This document shows positions 54,365 through 64,000 of a stretch of 64,000 nucleotides of DNA, piece after piece; the stretch's first letter is position 1; each line of letters begins with the position of its first letter. Origin of the DNA: Patella vulgata. Its lineage: Eukaryota; Mollusca; Gastropoda; Patellidae. The translations under genes and the position numbers were made by a program. Under the pieces are notes generated by a model, which saw only the letters and a program-made list of their open reading frames with translations, was not told the DNA's origin and did no database searches. The stretch covers positions 36,103,540-36,167,539 of the forward strand of contig NC_065884.2 in assembly GCF_932274485.2 (NCBI RefSeq), in the 5' to 3' direction.

Positions 54365-57300
54365 ATGTTAAAAAACGGCAATCCTGTAATGATATTACAT
54401 ATCATATTAACATTATTGGTTAGATACAGCACCAACTCACAGGAAAAATATGTGTTAATGAAAAATGACCACATTTCCTTACTACACACAGTCCAATGCC
54501 CATCAAATGCAGGCATCTTACATTGGTGCATAACAAATAAAATTAGCTTTAGCGAGTACCACAACAGCAGACTACATAAAATAATCTTGCTGATTATAGC
54601 GGGAATTGAAACAAACCCAGGCCCAAGACCACCTAAGTACCCATGTGGCACCTGCACAAAAGCTTGTAAATGGGGAGAAAGAGCAATAGCATGTGATGAA
54701 TGTGACACATGGTATCATGCCTCATGTGCTGGGATAAACACCCAAGAATACTCCAAGTTGGCAAACACTTCAGTCTCGTGGTACTGTCTAGCATGTAATG
54801 CCCCAAACCACACAACAGTTTTGAACGACCTTATTGACTCAGCAGAAAGTAATACATTCTCTTTGTTATCAATATCAAACGCCAGTAAAACATCAACATC
54901 AGACCAGGATGACAGTAACATAAGCATCGGCGAACCACTCGCGGCATCATCTCCAAAGCAAACTAAACCACCCATGAAGGCAAACAAGAACAGAAAGATT
55001 CTAGGAACGCTAATAATTAATTTTCAGAGCATCAAAAACAAAAGAACTGAAATGCCAATATTGATTGAAACAGCCCAACCAGATGTAATTATTGGATCTG
55101 AAACGTGGCTTACACAAGACATTGGTAACGGAGAGATCTTTCCACCGGAATTAGGTTTTGACGTAATCAGACGGGATAGAAGAGGCGACCCCCACGGAGG
55201 TGTCCTAATTGCAGCAAAATCTGAACTGGGATTAAACCAAGTAAATGTCAGTAAAAAAACAGAAATGATAACAGGTAACATCAAACTAGGAAACAAACAG
55301 ATCATGATCACCAGTTATTATAGACCCCCAAACCAACAGGATATTATAGCTATTGATAACACCAATCATGAAATGCTGAACTTGAGGAGCAAGAACAAAA
55401 ACAACATGTTCCTGCTTGGCGGAGATTTCAACTTGCCAGACATTGACTGGGGAGCCAACAACATCACTAGTAGCCAGGTCCCTGAGGCCATCAGTAGGGC
55501 CTATCTCCAAATGACAGCAGATCTATCAGTCCAACAGGTGAATGACCAACCTACACGAGGCAACAACATCCTAGACCTTCTATTTACAAGTCACCCAGGA
55601 CACATTGATCGATGTAAAACCTTACCTCCTATAGGGAACAGCGACCACGACATCCTAATGATTGACATAACATCAAATGCTCACAAGCCAAAACCAACCA
55701 GGCGAAAGATTTTTCTCTGGAAGAAAGCTGACCTAGTAAATATGGGGAACCACCTTGATACAGAATTTGGAAAATTCAACAACAAGCAATACCCCAGTAT
55801 TAGTACCATGTGGTCAGCAATAAAACAACTGATCACGGAATCGATAGACAAACATGTCCCAACCAAAAGAAGCCTAGCAAGACACAGCCATCCTTGGATG
55901 AATACTCAGTTGCGTCGATTAAGTAAACAGAAGCAGAGAGCGCACACCAAAGCCAAACGGACTAAGGATGCAAGGGACTGGATGAGATACAAGAAAATCA
56001 AAGCAGACCTACAATGAGAATCCAGGAAGGCCCACACGAGCTTCATGCAGAACATCGTCAGTGAAGACCTCCATATAAACCCTAAGAGATTTTGGTCGTA
56101 TATTAAGAGCAGAAAGCAAGAAACTACTGGTATAACAACGCTCAAGAACAAAGACGGATATCTCCACAGCAACACACCATCAAAAGCTGACATCCTGAAC
56201 ACACAATTCCATTCTGTATCCACCAAAGAAGATTACTCAAGCATGCCAGACAAAGGACCTAGCCCTCACCCAACAATGAGTCCCATCCATATCAGGGAGA
56301 GAGGTGTGGTCAAACTACTCAGAGGATTGAGACCTTTTAAAGCCACAGGACCAGATGATATACCGGCATTCATACTAAAGAACTTGGCAGACCATCTGGC
56401 ACCTTACCTTACCAAATTGTACCAGCTTTCTCTAGACCAAGGAACAATACCAGATGACTGGAGAAAAGCCAACATTGTACCAGTATACAAAAAAGGAGAA
56501 TGACATGTTGCTGCTAATTACCGCCCTGTCTCTCTAACATCAATTGCCTGCAAACTTCTAGAACACATAGTGCATAGCTCCATTATGGATCACTTTGACC
56601 GAAATCAGATACTATGCGATGCACAGCACCAGACAGACATCATCCTATTAGATTTTGCCAAGGCATTTGATAAAGTGCCGCATGCCAGACTACTCCACAA
56701 GATGGATTTCTACGGAGTGAGAAACAACTCGCTTGAGTGGATTAGGCAGTTCCTGACCGACAGATCGCAGTCCGTGATACTCGAGAACCATAAGTCAGAC
56801 CCACTCAACGTAGTATCCGGAGTACCACAAGGCACAGTCATGGGCCCCTTACTCTTCTTAGCATACATCAACGATCTCCCAGAAGCAACATCCTCTGACG
56901 CCAGACTGTTCGCAGACGAATGTCTCCTCTTCCGGCGCATCCGCAACAACAAAGATGCTGCAGCCCTCCAGAAGGACCTAACATCATTGGAAGACTGGGA
57001 GAAGAAGTGGCAGATGAGTTTCCACCCAGAAAAATGTACAGTCATTCGAGTCCCAGGAAAGCGTCAAACCCATCAAATGACATACTCACTACATGGACAC
57101 TCACTGGAAGTAGTTGATAGTGGGAAATACCTGGGATTAACCATCAACAAGGACATGACCTGGACAAAACATATCAACCATACAACTGGGAAGGCGTCTA
57201 AGACGCTTCGTTTCCTGAGAAGAAATCTTGGCAGGTGCACCACCTCGACTAAAGCCACAGCTTACACAGCCCTTGTCAGACCAGTCCTCGAATATGCGGC

Positions 57301-57736
57301 AACAGTGTGGGACCCGCAGCAGATAACTACCATACGAGAGATAGAGCAAGTACAGCGACGAGCAGCCCGCTTTGCTTTCAACTGCTACCAAGACAACTCC
57401 CCAGGCTGTGTAACAAAACTTTTAGACAACCTCCAATGGGAATCTCTCCAACACAGACGGTGGAAGCAGAGTTTTATCACCTGCTATAAGATACATCACC
57501 AACTGATTGCCATTGACCCAGAGAAGTTTTACACAGCCGGCGACAGCAGAACCCGAGGTAACCACAAACTTCGACAAACAAGAGCCAAGAAAGAGAAATA
57601 CCAGCACTCCTTCTTCCCAAGATCCGTAAGATACTGGAACGGACTTCCATCACATGTAGTGGAGGCGGGATCCTTAGAAGAATTTAGGGCCAGGTTGTGT
57701 ACCATCCCCTGGAACCCTACACAGCAGAAACCATGA
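54365..57736 (+). pseudogene. LINE polyprotein: 2A-like, PHD finger, AP endonuclease, reverse transcriptase
   Basis: One frame of 1124 codons, open except for TGA at 56015-56017 and 56501-56503. Residues 1-78 are a leader with hydrophobic patches; AGIETNPGP is at 79-87. A complete C4HC3 PHD finger follows: C94, C97, C110, C113, H118, C121, C141, C144. The endonuclease (about 212-435) shows N219, SETW (245-248), YYRPP (318-322), GGDFN (352-356) and SDH (426-428). The reverse transcriptase has LLDFAKAFDKVPH, SGVPQGTVMGPL and FADECLLF. The last is changed from the usual FADD, so the second catalytic aspartate is glutamate (56918-56920). The text goes straight from CDAQH to QTDIILLDF near 56628, missing roughly 30-40 residues usual here. 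A C-terminal region with YLGLTINKDMTW and VLEYAATVWDP is present. This copy cannot be active. Confidence 0.9.
54599..54625 (+). other. 2A-like ribosome-skipping peptide in the LINE ORF
   Basis: AGIETNPGP (residues 79-87) follows a hydrophobic run (HKIILLII) and precedes the PHD finger. In known 2A sequences the ribosome skips the bond between the last G and P, here residues 86/87. The canonical motif is D-V/I-E-x-N-P-G-P; here G stands in place of D. 2A-like peptides are known in APE-type LINEs of invertebrates. Whether this variant works is unknown. Confidence 0.7.
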
Positions 57737-57752
57737 TAGATCACATTCAAAC

Positions 57753-57797
<45 letters not shown>

Positions 57798-59362
57798 CAA
57801 TAATTGTTAATAATTGTTAATAACTGTACATACCATCCACCTTTGGACCTCTAATTGCTTGCGGAGGAGTTTCCTGTACGTTTGTGCATGTGCCCGAGTC
57901 AATTACACTCTAACAGAGGCCGACTCGTTAATGGGAAGAAGAAGAAGAAGAACCATGATCTTTGGGTTATAAACATGCATTTCAAGTTTCATCAAAATTG
58001 CATCAAAATTGTGACCTCTAGGAGGTCCACAACCTTGATATACCAGATGTTTACACTATTTGCGTACATGGGGCAGCCATTTTGTCAAGACAGTTTTGGT
58101 CCGCTTTTCACGAAATTCGAAATCAACCACCATTAGGGTGTAGCGGTGATATACTAAAACAATTTTTTTAAATCGGGATAAAAATTTTGACCTCTAGAGG
58201 GACCTAAAGCTAAAAGTGTGATTTTTCGTACAATCAGGGGCCATAATTCAGGATGGTACAATGCGATATGCGCGAATATCGAAAGGAAGAAAGATCTTTG
58301 GGATATAAACATGAATTCCAAGTTTCATCAAAATCGGATGAAAATTGTGACCTCTAGAGGGTCCACAACTGTGATATACCATATTTTTACACTATTTGCG
58401 TACAAGGAGCGGCCATTCAGGAAATTCAAACTCAACCGTCATTAGGGTGTAACGGTGATATACTAAAACGTTTTTTTAAATCGGATAAAAATTGTAACCT
58501 CTTGAGGGACCACAAGCTAAAAACGCAATTTTTCGTACTATCAGGGGCATAATTCAGGAAATTACAATCCGATATGTGCAAATATCGAAAGGTACCAAGA
58601 TCTTTGGGTTATAAACATGCATTTCTAGTTTCATCAAAATCAGATCAAAATTGTGACCTCTAGAGTGTCCACAAGCTAAAAACATGATTTTTCATACAAT
58701 CAGGGGCCATAATCCATAAAGTTATAGTCCGATACATGCCAATATCGAAATTAACCAAGATCTTTGGGAGATAGACATATATTTCAAGTTTCGTCATTGT
58801 GACCTGCAGAGTGTCCACGGATATTAACCTAGGCTTCTAGAGCGTCCACAAGATTTTGCAAAGTGATCAAGGGCCGTAACTCTGGCATTAATTATCAGAA
58901 ATCGCTGAAAATCAATAGGCTTCTTTGTCTCATGACCTTAAACACTGTGTATAAATTTAAAGTCAATCGGATATTAACTTTGGCCTTTAGAGCGTCCACA
59001 AGATTTTTTGAAGTGATCAAGGGCCATAACTCTCGCAGTAATTATCGGAAATCGCTGAAAATAAATAGGCTTCTTTGTCTTATGACCGTAAACACTGTGT
59101 ATAAATTGTAGGTCAATCGAATATTAACTTTGGCCTCTAGAGCGACCACAAGATTTTTCAAAGTGATCAAGGGCCATAACTCTGGCAATAATTATCGGAA
59201 ATCGCTGAAAATCAATAGGCTTCTTCGTCTCAAGACCTTAAACACTGTGTATAAATTTAAAGTCAACCAGATATTAAATTTGGTCTCTAGAGCGTCCACA
59301 AGCAATTGTCGGCGCTGGACCGACGGACGGGGGCGACGACAATATAAAGTGGGCGTATAAAA

Positions 59363-60361
59363 ATATATGTGACGGTGCATGGACTTAAGCCAACAAATCC
59401 TAAATTATACCTCTCTAAACTGAAAATTAGATGAGATATGGCCATTTGAAATTAGGGTACTGAAACGGATCATAAATTCAGTAATTATTTTTCAGGTTTT
59501 CGGGTGCTTTAAACTCACATTTCTAATAAGAGTAGAAGTCTCTAATTTTGTAATCTAAGACAACTTTCGGTGTAGATTATGGATTTAGCATCACATACAA
59601 ACAATGTGCGATTCAAACAGTTCGTGCCACCAGGTGGCAAAAATGAACTATTCACTTTTTTTTTCAGGATTTCCACAGTCACCGGCAAAGTCGTTATTGC
59701 ATACACAACCTCCAAAATTGGCATAGTTAATGTCAGTTTGTCTTTTATCAATTTACAACAAATTCTGAGTCGATGGGATATTTTATACTTTTCCAAATAT
59801 TCAGTGGGACAGAGGTTAAAATTCTGAAAAAGTTTGAGAATGAAACTTCAATTACCCTACTATAACATACATTAAAGTTCATCTTGTGTATTTGATGGCT
59901 TATATTTTTAATTGGCACTTGAAATCTGTGCGGTGATGAAATTTAAATGGCTATCATTGAAATTGTTGACTTTTCAAGTTGATTTTAAAATTACGTCTAA
60001 ATGACCAATACCCCTCAAACGTGTCTAAGTAGATTAAATGTTTGCGGAGATTACGAATATGCAATCATTTTGGATCTACATTGTATTGTTCTAATTTTTA
60101 TTTGGCTTCAAAAATGAGGAAAAAAATGGTTATTCCGCTTTACAAATTGGGATATTGGGCTTTGACAGTCAGATTAAAATTACTTCTGAAAGACTTAGGC
60201 CCCTCATATTTGTCATTTTACAGCAACTTATAATGTAGAGTAAGAATAAAGACTCGTTTGGCTACAGGGAGTATCTTTTCAATTTTATTTTGCTTTCAAA
60301 CACAGGGGAAAACTTGTTTTGTCTGCTTAGAAAGTTGAAGTACAGTAATGTTCAAAAACCA
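59363..60361. other. No gene recognised
   Basis: Unique-looking AT-rich sequence. A plus frame of 82 aa (59579-59827) spans a TTTTTTTTTCAG that looks like a splice acceptor near 59669, but I see no domain. Frames at 59542-59796 (minus) and 60042-60233 are unsupported. Confidence 0.35.
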
Positions 60362-60399
60362 AATCAAAAACACACTTTTATGGATAACAATTACTATGG

Positions 60400-60564
60400 T
60401 TTATTGTCGATTGGACCAAAGTTAAAACGTTGGCTGTGAACCATCACAACAAAAGAAACAGAAGAATACATGAGGCCATCAACATTAGAAGACATGAACC
60501 GAAACTGAATCGAGACCCAGGCGTCTATATCCCCAGAGCATATGACCGCATTATCAAATTGTAA
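60400..60564 (+). pseudogene. C-terminal remnant of a Penelope-like GIY-YIG protein
   Basis: About 54 codons ending in TAA at 60562-60564. The stretch RIHEAINIRRHEPKLNRDPG followed by IPRAYDRIIKL matches the pattern EAI-x-I-x5-P-x-LNRD-x-G found just after the GIY-YIG endonuclease of Penelope-like elements. The start of the frame runs into the inverted tail copy at 60362-60403, showing that the rest of the gene was never integrated here. Reverse transcriptase and the catalytic GIY-YIG part are absent. Confidence 0.6.
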
Positions 60565-61482
60565 ACACAGTCCCCCTAAGTAATTCCCCATGCAAAACCA
60601 TATTTAACTACTGGCATTTTTCAATACTGAATCGATTGTATATTCCATACCCACAACCCTCACATTTTATAATCCTCATTATCAATATGTAAAATTTGTA
60701 TGTTTCAATTATTTTCTATAATTTATTTAGCTATTCACAGTATTTTATGTTATGTAACTCAATTGCCGTTAGAAACAATCTCCTACCTATGTCCAACAAG
60801 TTCAAGTATTTTTTTGAAAACTGAAGTGACAAAACATGTAAAAAGTTTACTGAGAAAACCTAGGATCGAGGAATATATTGAAAAAACTGTAAATGAATAA
60901 AATTGCTTAGAGGTGATCTAACATTCTTGTGGACTATAAAGTTAACATTAAACACGTCAAATGCGTTTTAAAAAAAACATTTTTTATGGAGAAAAACAAC
61001 AATAAGCATTAAAAATTACTTACGACGTTGAACATTCCGCCATTTTGAAAAAGTCAAATCTAATCGCCTAAACACCTCCTGGGATGATTAGGTCGATTTG
61101 CCTAATCAGTTGAGTTAAATCGTCTCACAAATGTAATGATTAGCATAATCAACTTGGTTCACAAATGCGTATAATAGCTAATCGGTCTAATCTAATGGGT
61201 TCACAAAAACGCCTAATATAATTCTATAAACCCCCAGTTTGATCTTCTTGAATGTTTATTTAGTCAATCTTAGTATATACTGGTTTCAGTTAAGGTACAC
61301 TGTGCATGGTTTCAATATTTGTTAATCTTGGTTAATCTCCTGTTTCATCTTTTAATTGTACAATAAGTCAATTCTAATATATACGATTATGCACCTTTGT
61401 TACATCAATAGCTTGTTATAGCCAATCATGCTCACTCACCTTGCATTCCATTGGATAGTTCGCACTGATGTTTGTATATATA
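60565..61482. other. Non-coding tract of the Penelope-like insertion
   Basis: No gene recognised. AT-rich, with repeated CACAAATG / TTCACAAA phrases near 61130-61205. The 66-aa frame at 60700-60900 has no motif. Confidence 0.4.
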
Positions 61483-63010
61483 CTATTCAAAAAAAGTAGG
61501 GGATATTTGATTTTGGGGGCATAATACTAAAATATGCAAATGACTACGAAAAAAGTCACTATAGAACCTAACAGAAGAAACATTTCCAGTTACATGTGAC
61601 GCCCAAACGCACCAATAGCTACCGCATGGAATGCAGGTGATGCTTGGGATCATCATGGGGGTCCAACCAAAGATTTGCACGACTCTGACTTTGAATGTTA
61701 CAGTCATTGTGGCATTGAATTCCAGGGTGGAAACATCAGTTTAATTGTTTTAGTGACCAGAAAACAAATTTTGATATGCGTCGGCTTACCCAAAATGAAA
61801 GGTTACGTGCCCTTGGCATGCTACAGATCGGCACAACACAGGCGGTTGTGGCGCGGACGATGAATGTTTCTCAGTCTGTCATAAGCAGGCTATGGTCCAG
61901 ATACCGTGATACACAATCTGTACAGGACAGACCACGCTCAGGTCGACCAAGGGCGACAACTCAAGCCCAGGATCAATTTATCCGTACCTTGGCCTTGAGA
62001 AATCGTGTCATCACAGCAAATCAGATCAGCGCTCGTCTTCAAACAGACACTGGTGTGAGAGTGAGTGGCCAGACGATTCGGAATCGACTGCATAGGGGGT
62101 CACCTTCGCGCCCGACGTCCTCGCGTGATCCCTTGTTTGAGAGATCATCACATTCAGGCAAGACGTCGTTGGTGTAGGGATCGTCAACACTGGGATAATC
62201 GACGCTGGAGCAATGTGATGTTTTCAGATGAGTCAAGGTTCACTGTTGATTTTCTGGACAGACATAGGAGGGTGTGGCGTCGTCGAAACGAGCGCTTCCA
62301 AGACGTTAACGTCATCAGACATGATCGATTTGGGGGTGGTTCTGTTATGGTGTGGGGAGGCATCACTGTTGCTGGAAGAACGGCTTTACATGTTGTTGCA
62401 GGGCGTGTTACAGGCCAGTACTACTGGGACAACATCTTGGCAGTCCATGTTGTGCCGTTCGCACGACGTCATGGCCGCCGTTTCATCTTCCAGGATGACA
62501 ACGCAAGATGTCACAGGGCCAGGATCGTTACAGGTTACCTCCAACAACAGAACATCACCACATTACCTTGGCCAGCACTGAGTCCCGACCTCTCCCCCAT
62601 CGAGCATGTCTGGGACATGCTTGAACAAAGGTTACGTCAACGTCAACAACGTCCTGCCAATGTCCAAGAACTTGCTGCTGCGTTGCAACAGGAATGGGAC
62701 AATCTGGACCAAAATGACCTTAGACGTCTCATTAGGAGTATGCCACGTCGGATCAATGCTTGTTTGGCAAACAGAGGAGGATTTACCCGTTACTGACTTG
62801 GTTGTGATGCTGTGGTAACTTTGCTGTTTGACCCCGGGTATCATTTTACCCTTATAATGGTCAGTCTGTGCCTTACTTAGTTTAACGATCATTTGGAATA
62901 AATCGATGAATGTGAACTTCATTTCATTTTGTCATTTGTTTCTTCGTCAGTTTCATTAGGTGACTTTAATAACATTTAAAAATCAAATATCCTCTACTTT
63001 TTTTTAATAG
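61483..63010 (+). mobile_element. Tc1/mariner-family transposon, copy 3, inactive
   Basis: Same element as copies 1 and 2 in opposite orientation, 1528 bp, TA at both ends (61481-61482, 63011-63012). It has one extra base and more scattered differences than copies 1 and 2 have from each other, including in its right inverted repeat (TATCCTCTACTTTTTTTTAA). It interrupts the Penelope-like element. Confidence 0.95.
61776..62796 (+). pseudogene. Tc1-type transposase, frameshifted
   Basis: Homologous to the 339-aa transposases at 10412-11431 and 35911-36930. A run of five G at about 62094-62098 replaces four in the other copies, shifting the frame near residue 107 so that the DNA-binding half (61776 onwards) and the catalytic half (to 62796) are in different frames. 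The catalytic half still shows FSDESRF, QDDNARCH and SPIEHVW. Other substitutions include Q for R in AQDQFIR and E for G in DMLEQRL. A 117-aa frame at 62228-62581 is a shadow. Confidence 0.95.
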
Positions 63011-63055
63011 TATATATATTCATATCTTTCTTATTTTTTATCTATTTGTGTATAT

Positions 63056-63093
63056 GCTTGATAACGACTTGTGAAACCTTGTTGAAACGTCGC
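63056..63093 (+). ncRNA. Hammerhead-like motif remnant at the Penelope-like 3' end
   Basis: CTTGATAACGACTTG...GTTGAAACGTCGC has the order expected of a hammerhead core: a CUGAnGA-like strand (here CTTGATAA), a weak stem, then GAAAC followed by a GTCGC arm. Hammerhead ribozymes are known in the terminal repeats of Penelope-like elements. The core is altered and I do not see the partner arm with the cleavage site, so it is at best a degenerate remnant. Confidence 0.25.
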
Positions 63094-63189
63094 AGTGAAA
63101 TAAACCATAGTAATTGTTATCCATAAAAGTGTGTTTTTGATTATGTTCCAATTACTAAATGCCATTCAGAGAATACAGTAATGTTGTTA

Positions 63190-63925
63190 CACTATCACTG
63201 AACACTTGAAAACTACAGGCCGTAATTCTTAACGCATGGTCTTGAAACTTTGCATACTTATTCCTTATACCCTGTGGATGTTTCCTATTGTTTTTGTTGC
63301 TTGCCCAACCCGGGTCAGAGCCACACTCATTTTTTCTTGGTGTGTCTGTGTTGGTTTTTGTTTTGCCTACAGGCCACAATTCTTATTGGATTGTCTTGAA
63401 AACTATTCAAATATATTCCTTATACCCAAAGGATGACTGTTACTATTTTTGGTGCATGTCCGACCCCCAGGGGCACAGCAACACCAGATTTTAGTGTTAT
63501 CGCCCACAGGCTGCAATTCTGAACTTTTGCTGCATGCCCGACCCCCGTCACGCTCCATGCACCAAAAATAATAGCGGTCATCCTAAAGGTATCAGGAATA
63601 AGTATGAAAAGCTTTCAAGATGATCAAAACACAGGGCTTGGCTCTGCCCCTGGGTGCTGTTAATGCATAAAAAACAATAGCGATCATTCTTAGGGTATAA
63701 GAAATAAGTATGCACAACTTCAAGACAATCCATTAAGAATCGTGGCTTGTAGGCGACAAACTGACACATGCAAAAATTGAGCGTGGCTCTCTGCCCCTGG
63801 GGGGTCTGGCACGCACCAAAAACAATAGGGAACATCCTTAGTGTATACGGAAAAACTAGTATACACGGTTTCAAGACGATGCGTTAAGAATTGGGGCCTG
63901 TAGTTTTGAGGCGTCTAGAGATAGT
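63190..63925. repeat. Palindromic satellite: two forward and two reverse units
   Basis: Forward units of about 170-190 bp (CTACAGGCCGTAATTCTTAA at 63214; ACAGGCCACAATTCTTATTG near 63370) end near 63545. After that the same unit runs reversed (CGTTAAGAATTGGGGCCTG at 63883). Shared marks include CTTATTCCTTATACCC and its complement and GGGGCAGAGCCA-like text. Frames of 66-98 aa on both strands are mirror products of the repeat. Confidence 0.75.
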
Positions 63926-64000
63926 GAAACTACATAAGGCTGTACTTAAACTTTCTAAGCGGACAAAACACGTTTTCACCTGTTTTTAAATAAAACTAAA

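Larger units (their letters stand above)
54099..57953 (+). mobile_element. LINE (APE-type, CR1/L2-like), nearly full length, inactive
   Basis: A non-LTR retrotransposon inserted in a W unit. It contains a 5' region (54099-54364), one long coding region (54365-57736), a (TA)n microsatellite in the 3' region (about 57757-57795) and a GAAGAAGAAGAAGAA tail (57939-57953). Domain order is leader, 2A-like peptide, PHD finger, AP endonuclease, reverse transcriptase, which points to the CR1/L2 side of the Jockey group. The exact clade needs a tree. The target duplication is short or masked by the GAA-rich tail. Confidence 0.85.
53464..59362 (+). mobile_element. Long W-family array, split by the LINE, with degraded 3' end
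   Basis: 331-type units run 53464-54098 and continue 57954-58830 (GGTCCACAACCTTGATATACC at several points). 150-bp monomers follow at 58830-59312 (GGGCCATAACTCTGGCAA near 59173), then GACGGGGGCGACGACAATA and AGTGGGCGTATAAAA near 59340-59362, the W terminus without the left hairpin arm. The array reads continuously across the LINE insertion: CGAAAG before, then CCATGATCTTTGGG after. Confidence 0.65.
60362..63142 (+). mobile_element. Penelope-like element, 5'-truncated, with terminal inverted repeat, split by Tc1
   Basis: A 42-bp sequence at 60362-60403 is repeated as a perfect reverse complement at 63101-63142. Between them lie the C-terminal coding piece of a Penelope-like protein (60400-60564), a long non-coding tract, Tc1 copy 3 and a 3' region with GAAACGTCGCAG. 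Severe 5' truncation and a short inverted copy of the tail at the front are typical of Penelope-like insertions. Family assignment rests on the coding remnant. Confidence 0.6.

Noticed and set aside
54346-57750. Antisense frames of 60-120 aa across the LINE
   Set aside because: Mirror frames of the LINE polyprotein with no motifs of their own.
59579-59827. 82-aa frame with an internal TTTTTTTTTCAG
   Set aside because: The polypyrimidine-AG looks like a splice acceptor, but a single frame running through it argues against an exon boundary, and no domain is seen.

Overview
This is a gene-poor, repeat-saturated stretch of an animal nuclear genome, most likely a marine mollusc and probably a bivalve. 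Reasons: eukaryotic transposons throughout (Tc1, hAT, pogo-like, LINE, SINE, Penelope-like, an LTR element), many 147-166 bp tandem monomers carried inside small mobile elements as in the pearl/HINE elements of bivalves, and no prokaryotic gene organisation. I recognise no complete host gene. The only intact long reading frames are two 339-aa Tc1-type transposases. A third is frameshifted, and a LINE polyprotein is open apart from two stops.

Most of the sequence is non-autonomous elements sharing one plan: a short 5' palindrome, a 9-15 bp subterminal motif, tandem monomers, then a 3' hairpin whose second arm is the reverse complement of the 5' motif. I label the families by that pair: W (ATACGCCCACA / TGTGGGCGTAT), V (GTCCCCCGC / GCGGGGGAC), X (GGCTTTCAG / CTGAAAGCC), Y (GGGTTTCAC / GTGAAACCC) and Z (AGCTTTCATATT and its complement with a mismatch). 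The pair changes in step between families. This fits Helentron-associated elements (HINEs) whose helper is not in the window.

Layout. 1-7.5 kb: Y and V fragments, two SINEs, a reverse W element, a Y element, a V array with an exon-like unique segment. 7.7-9.7 kb: a TIR element with 372-bp arms and CACTG ends. 10.2-11.7 kb: Tc1 copy 1. 12.0-26.8 kb: a V array split by a 13.6-kb inverted-repeat element (T1), which holds a nested stack of X, W, Y, X and Z elements. 26.8-30.8 kb: W arrays, one split by a small hAT. 30.9-39.0 kb: a second T element (T2) invaded by a pogo-like element, an LTR element carrying a SINE, Tc1 copy 2, and a 1.1-kb TIR element that itself carries a hAT MITE. 39-46.5 kb: W and V arrays, the V element tandemly duplicated, and a broken second CACTG element. 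46.5-59.4 kb: 331-bp and 150-bp W arrays interrupted by MITEs, a 93-bp minisatellite, a decayed coding fossil and a 3.9-kb LINE with PHD finger, 2A-like peptide, endonuclease and reverse transcriptase. 60.4-63.1 kb: a 5'-truncated Penelope-like element interrupted by Tc1 copy 3. 63.2-63.9 kb: a palindromic satellite.

The genes do not form a pathway. The window records successive insertions, many datable relative to one another because one element interrupts another. Element calls rest on termini, target-site duplications and motifs read by eye; family names outside the classical ones are my own labels.
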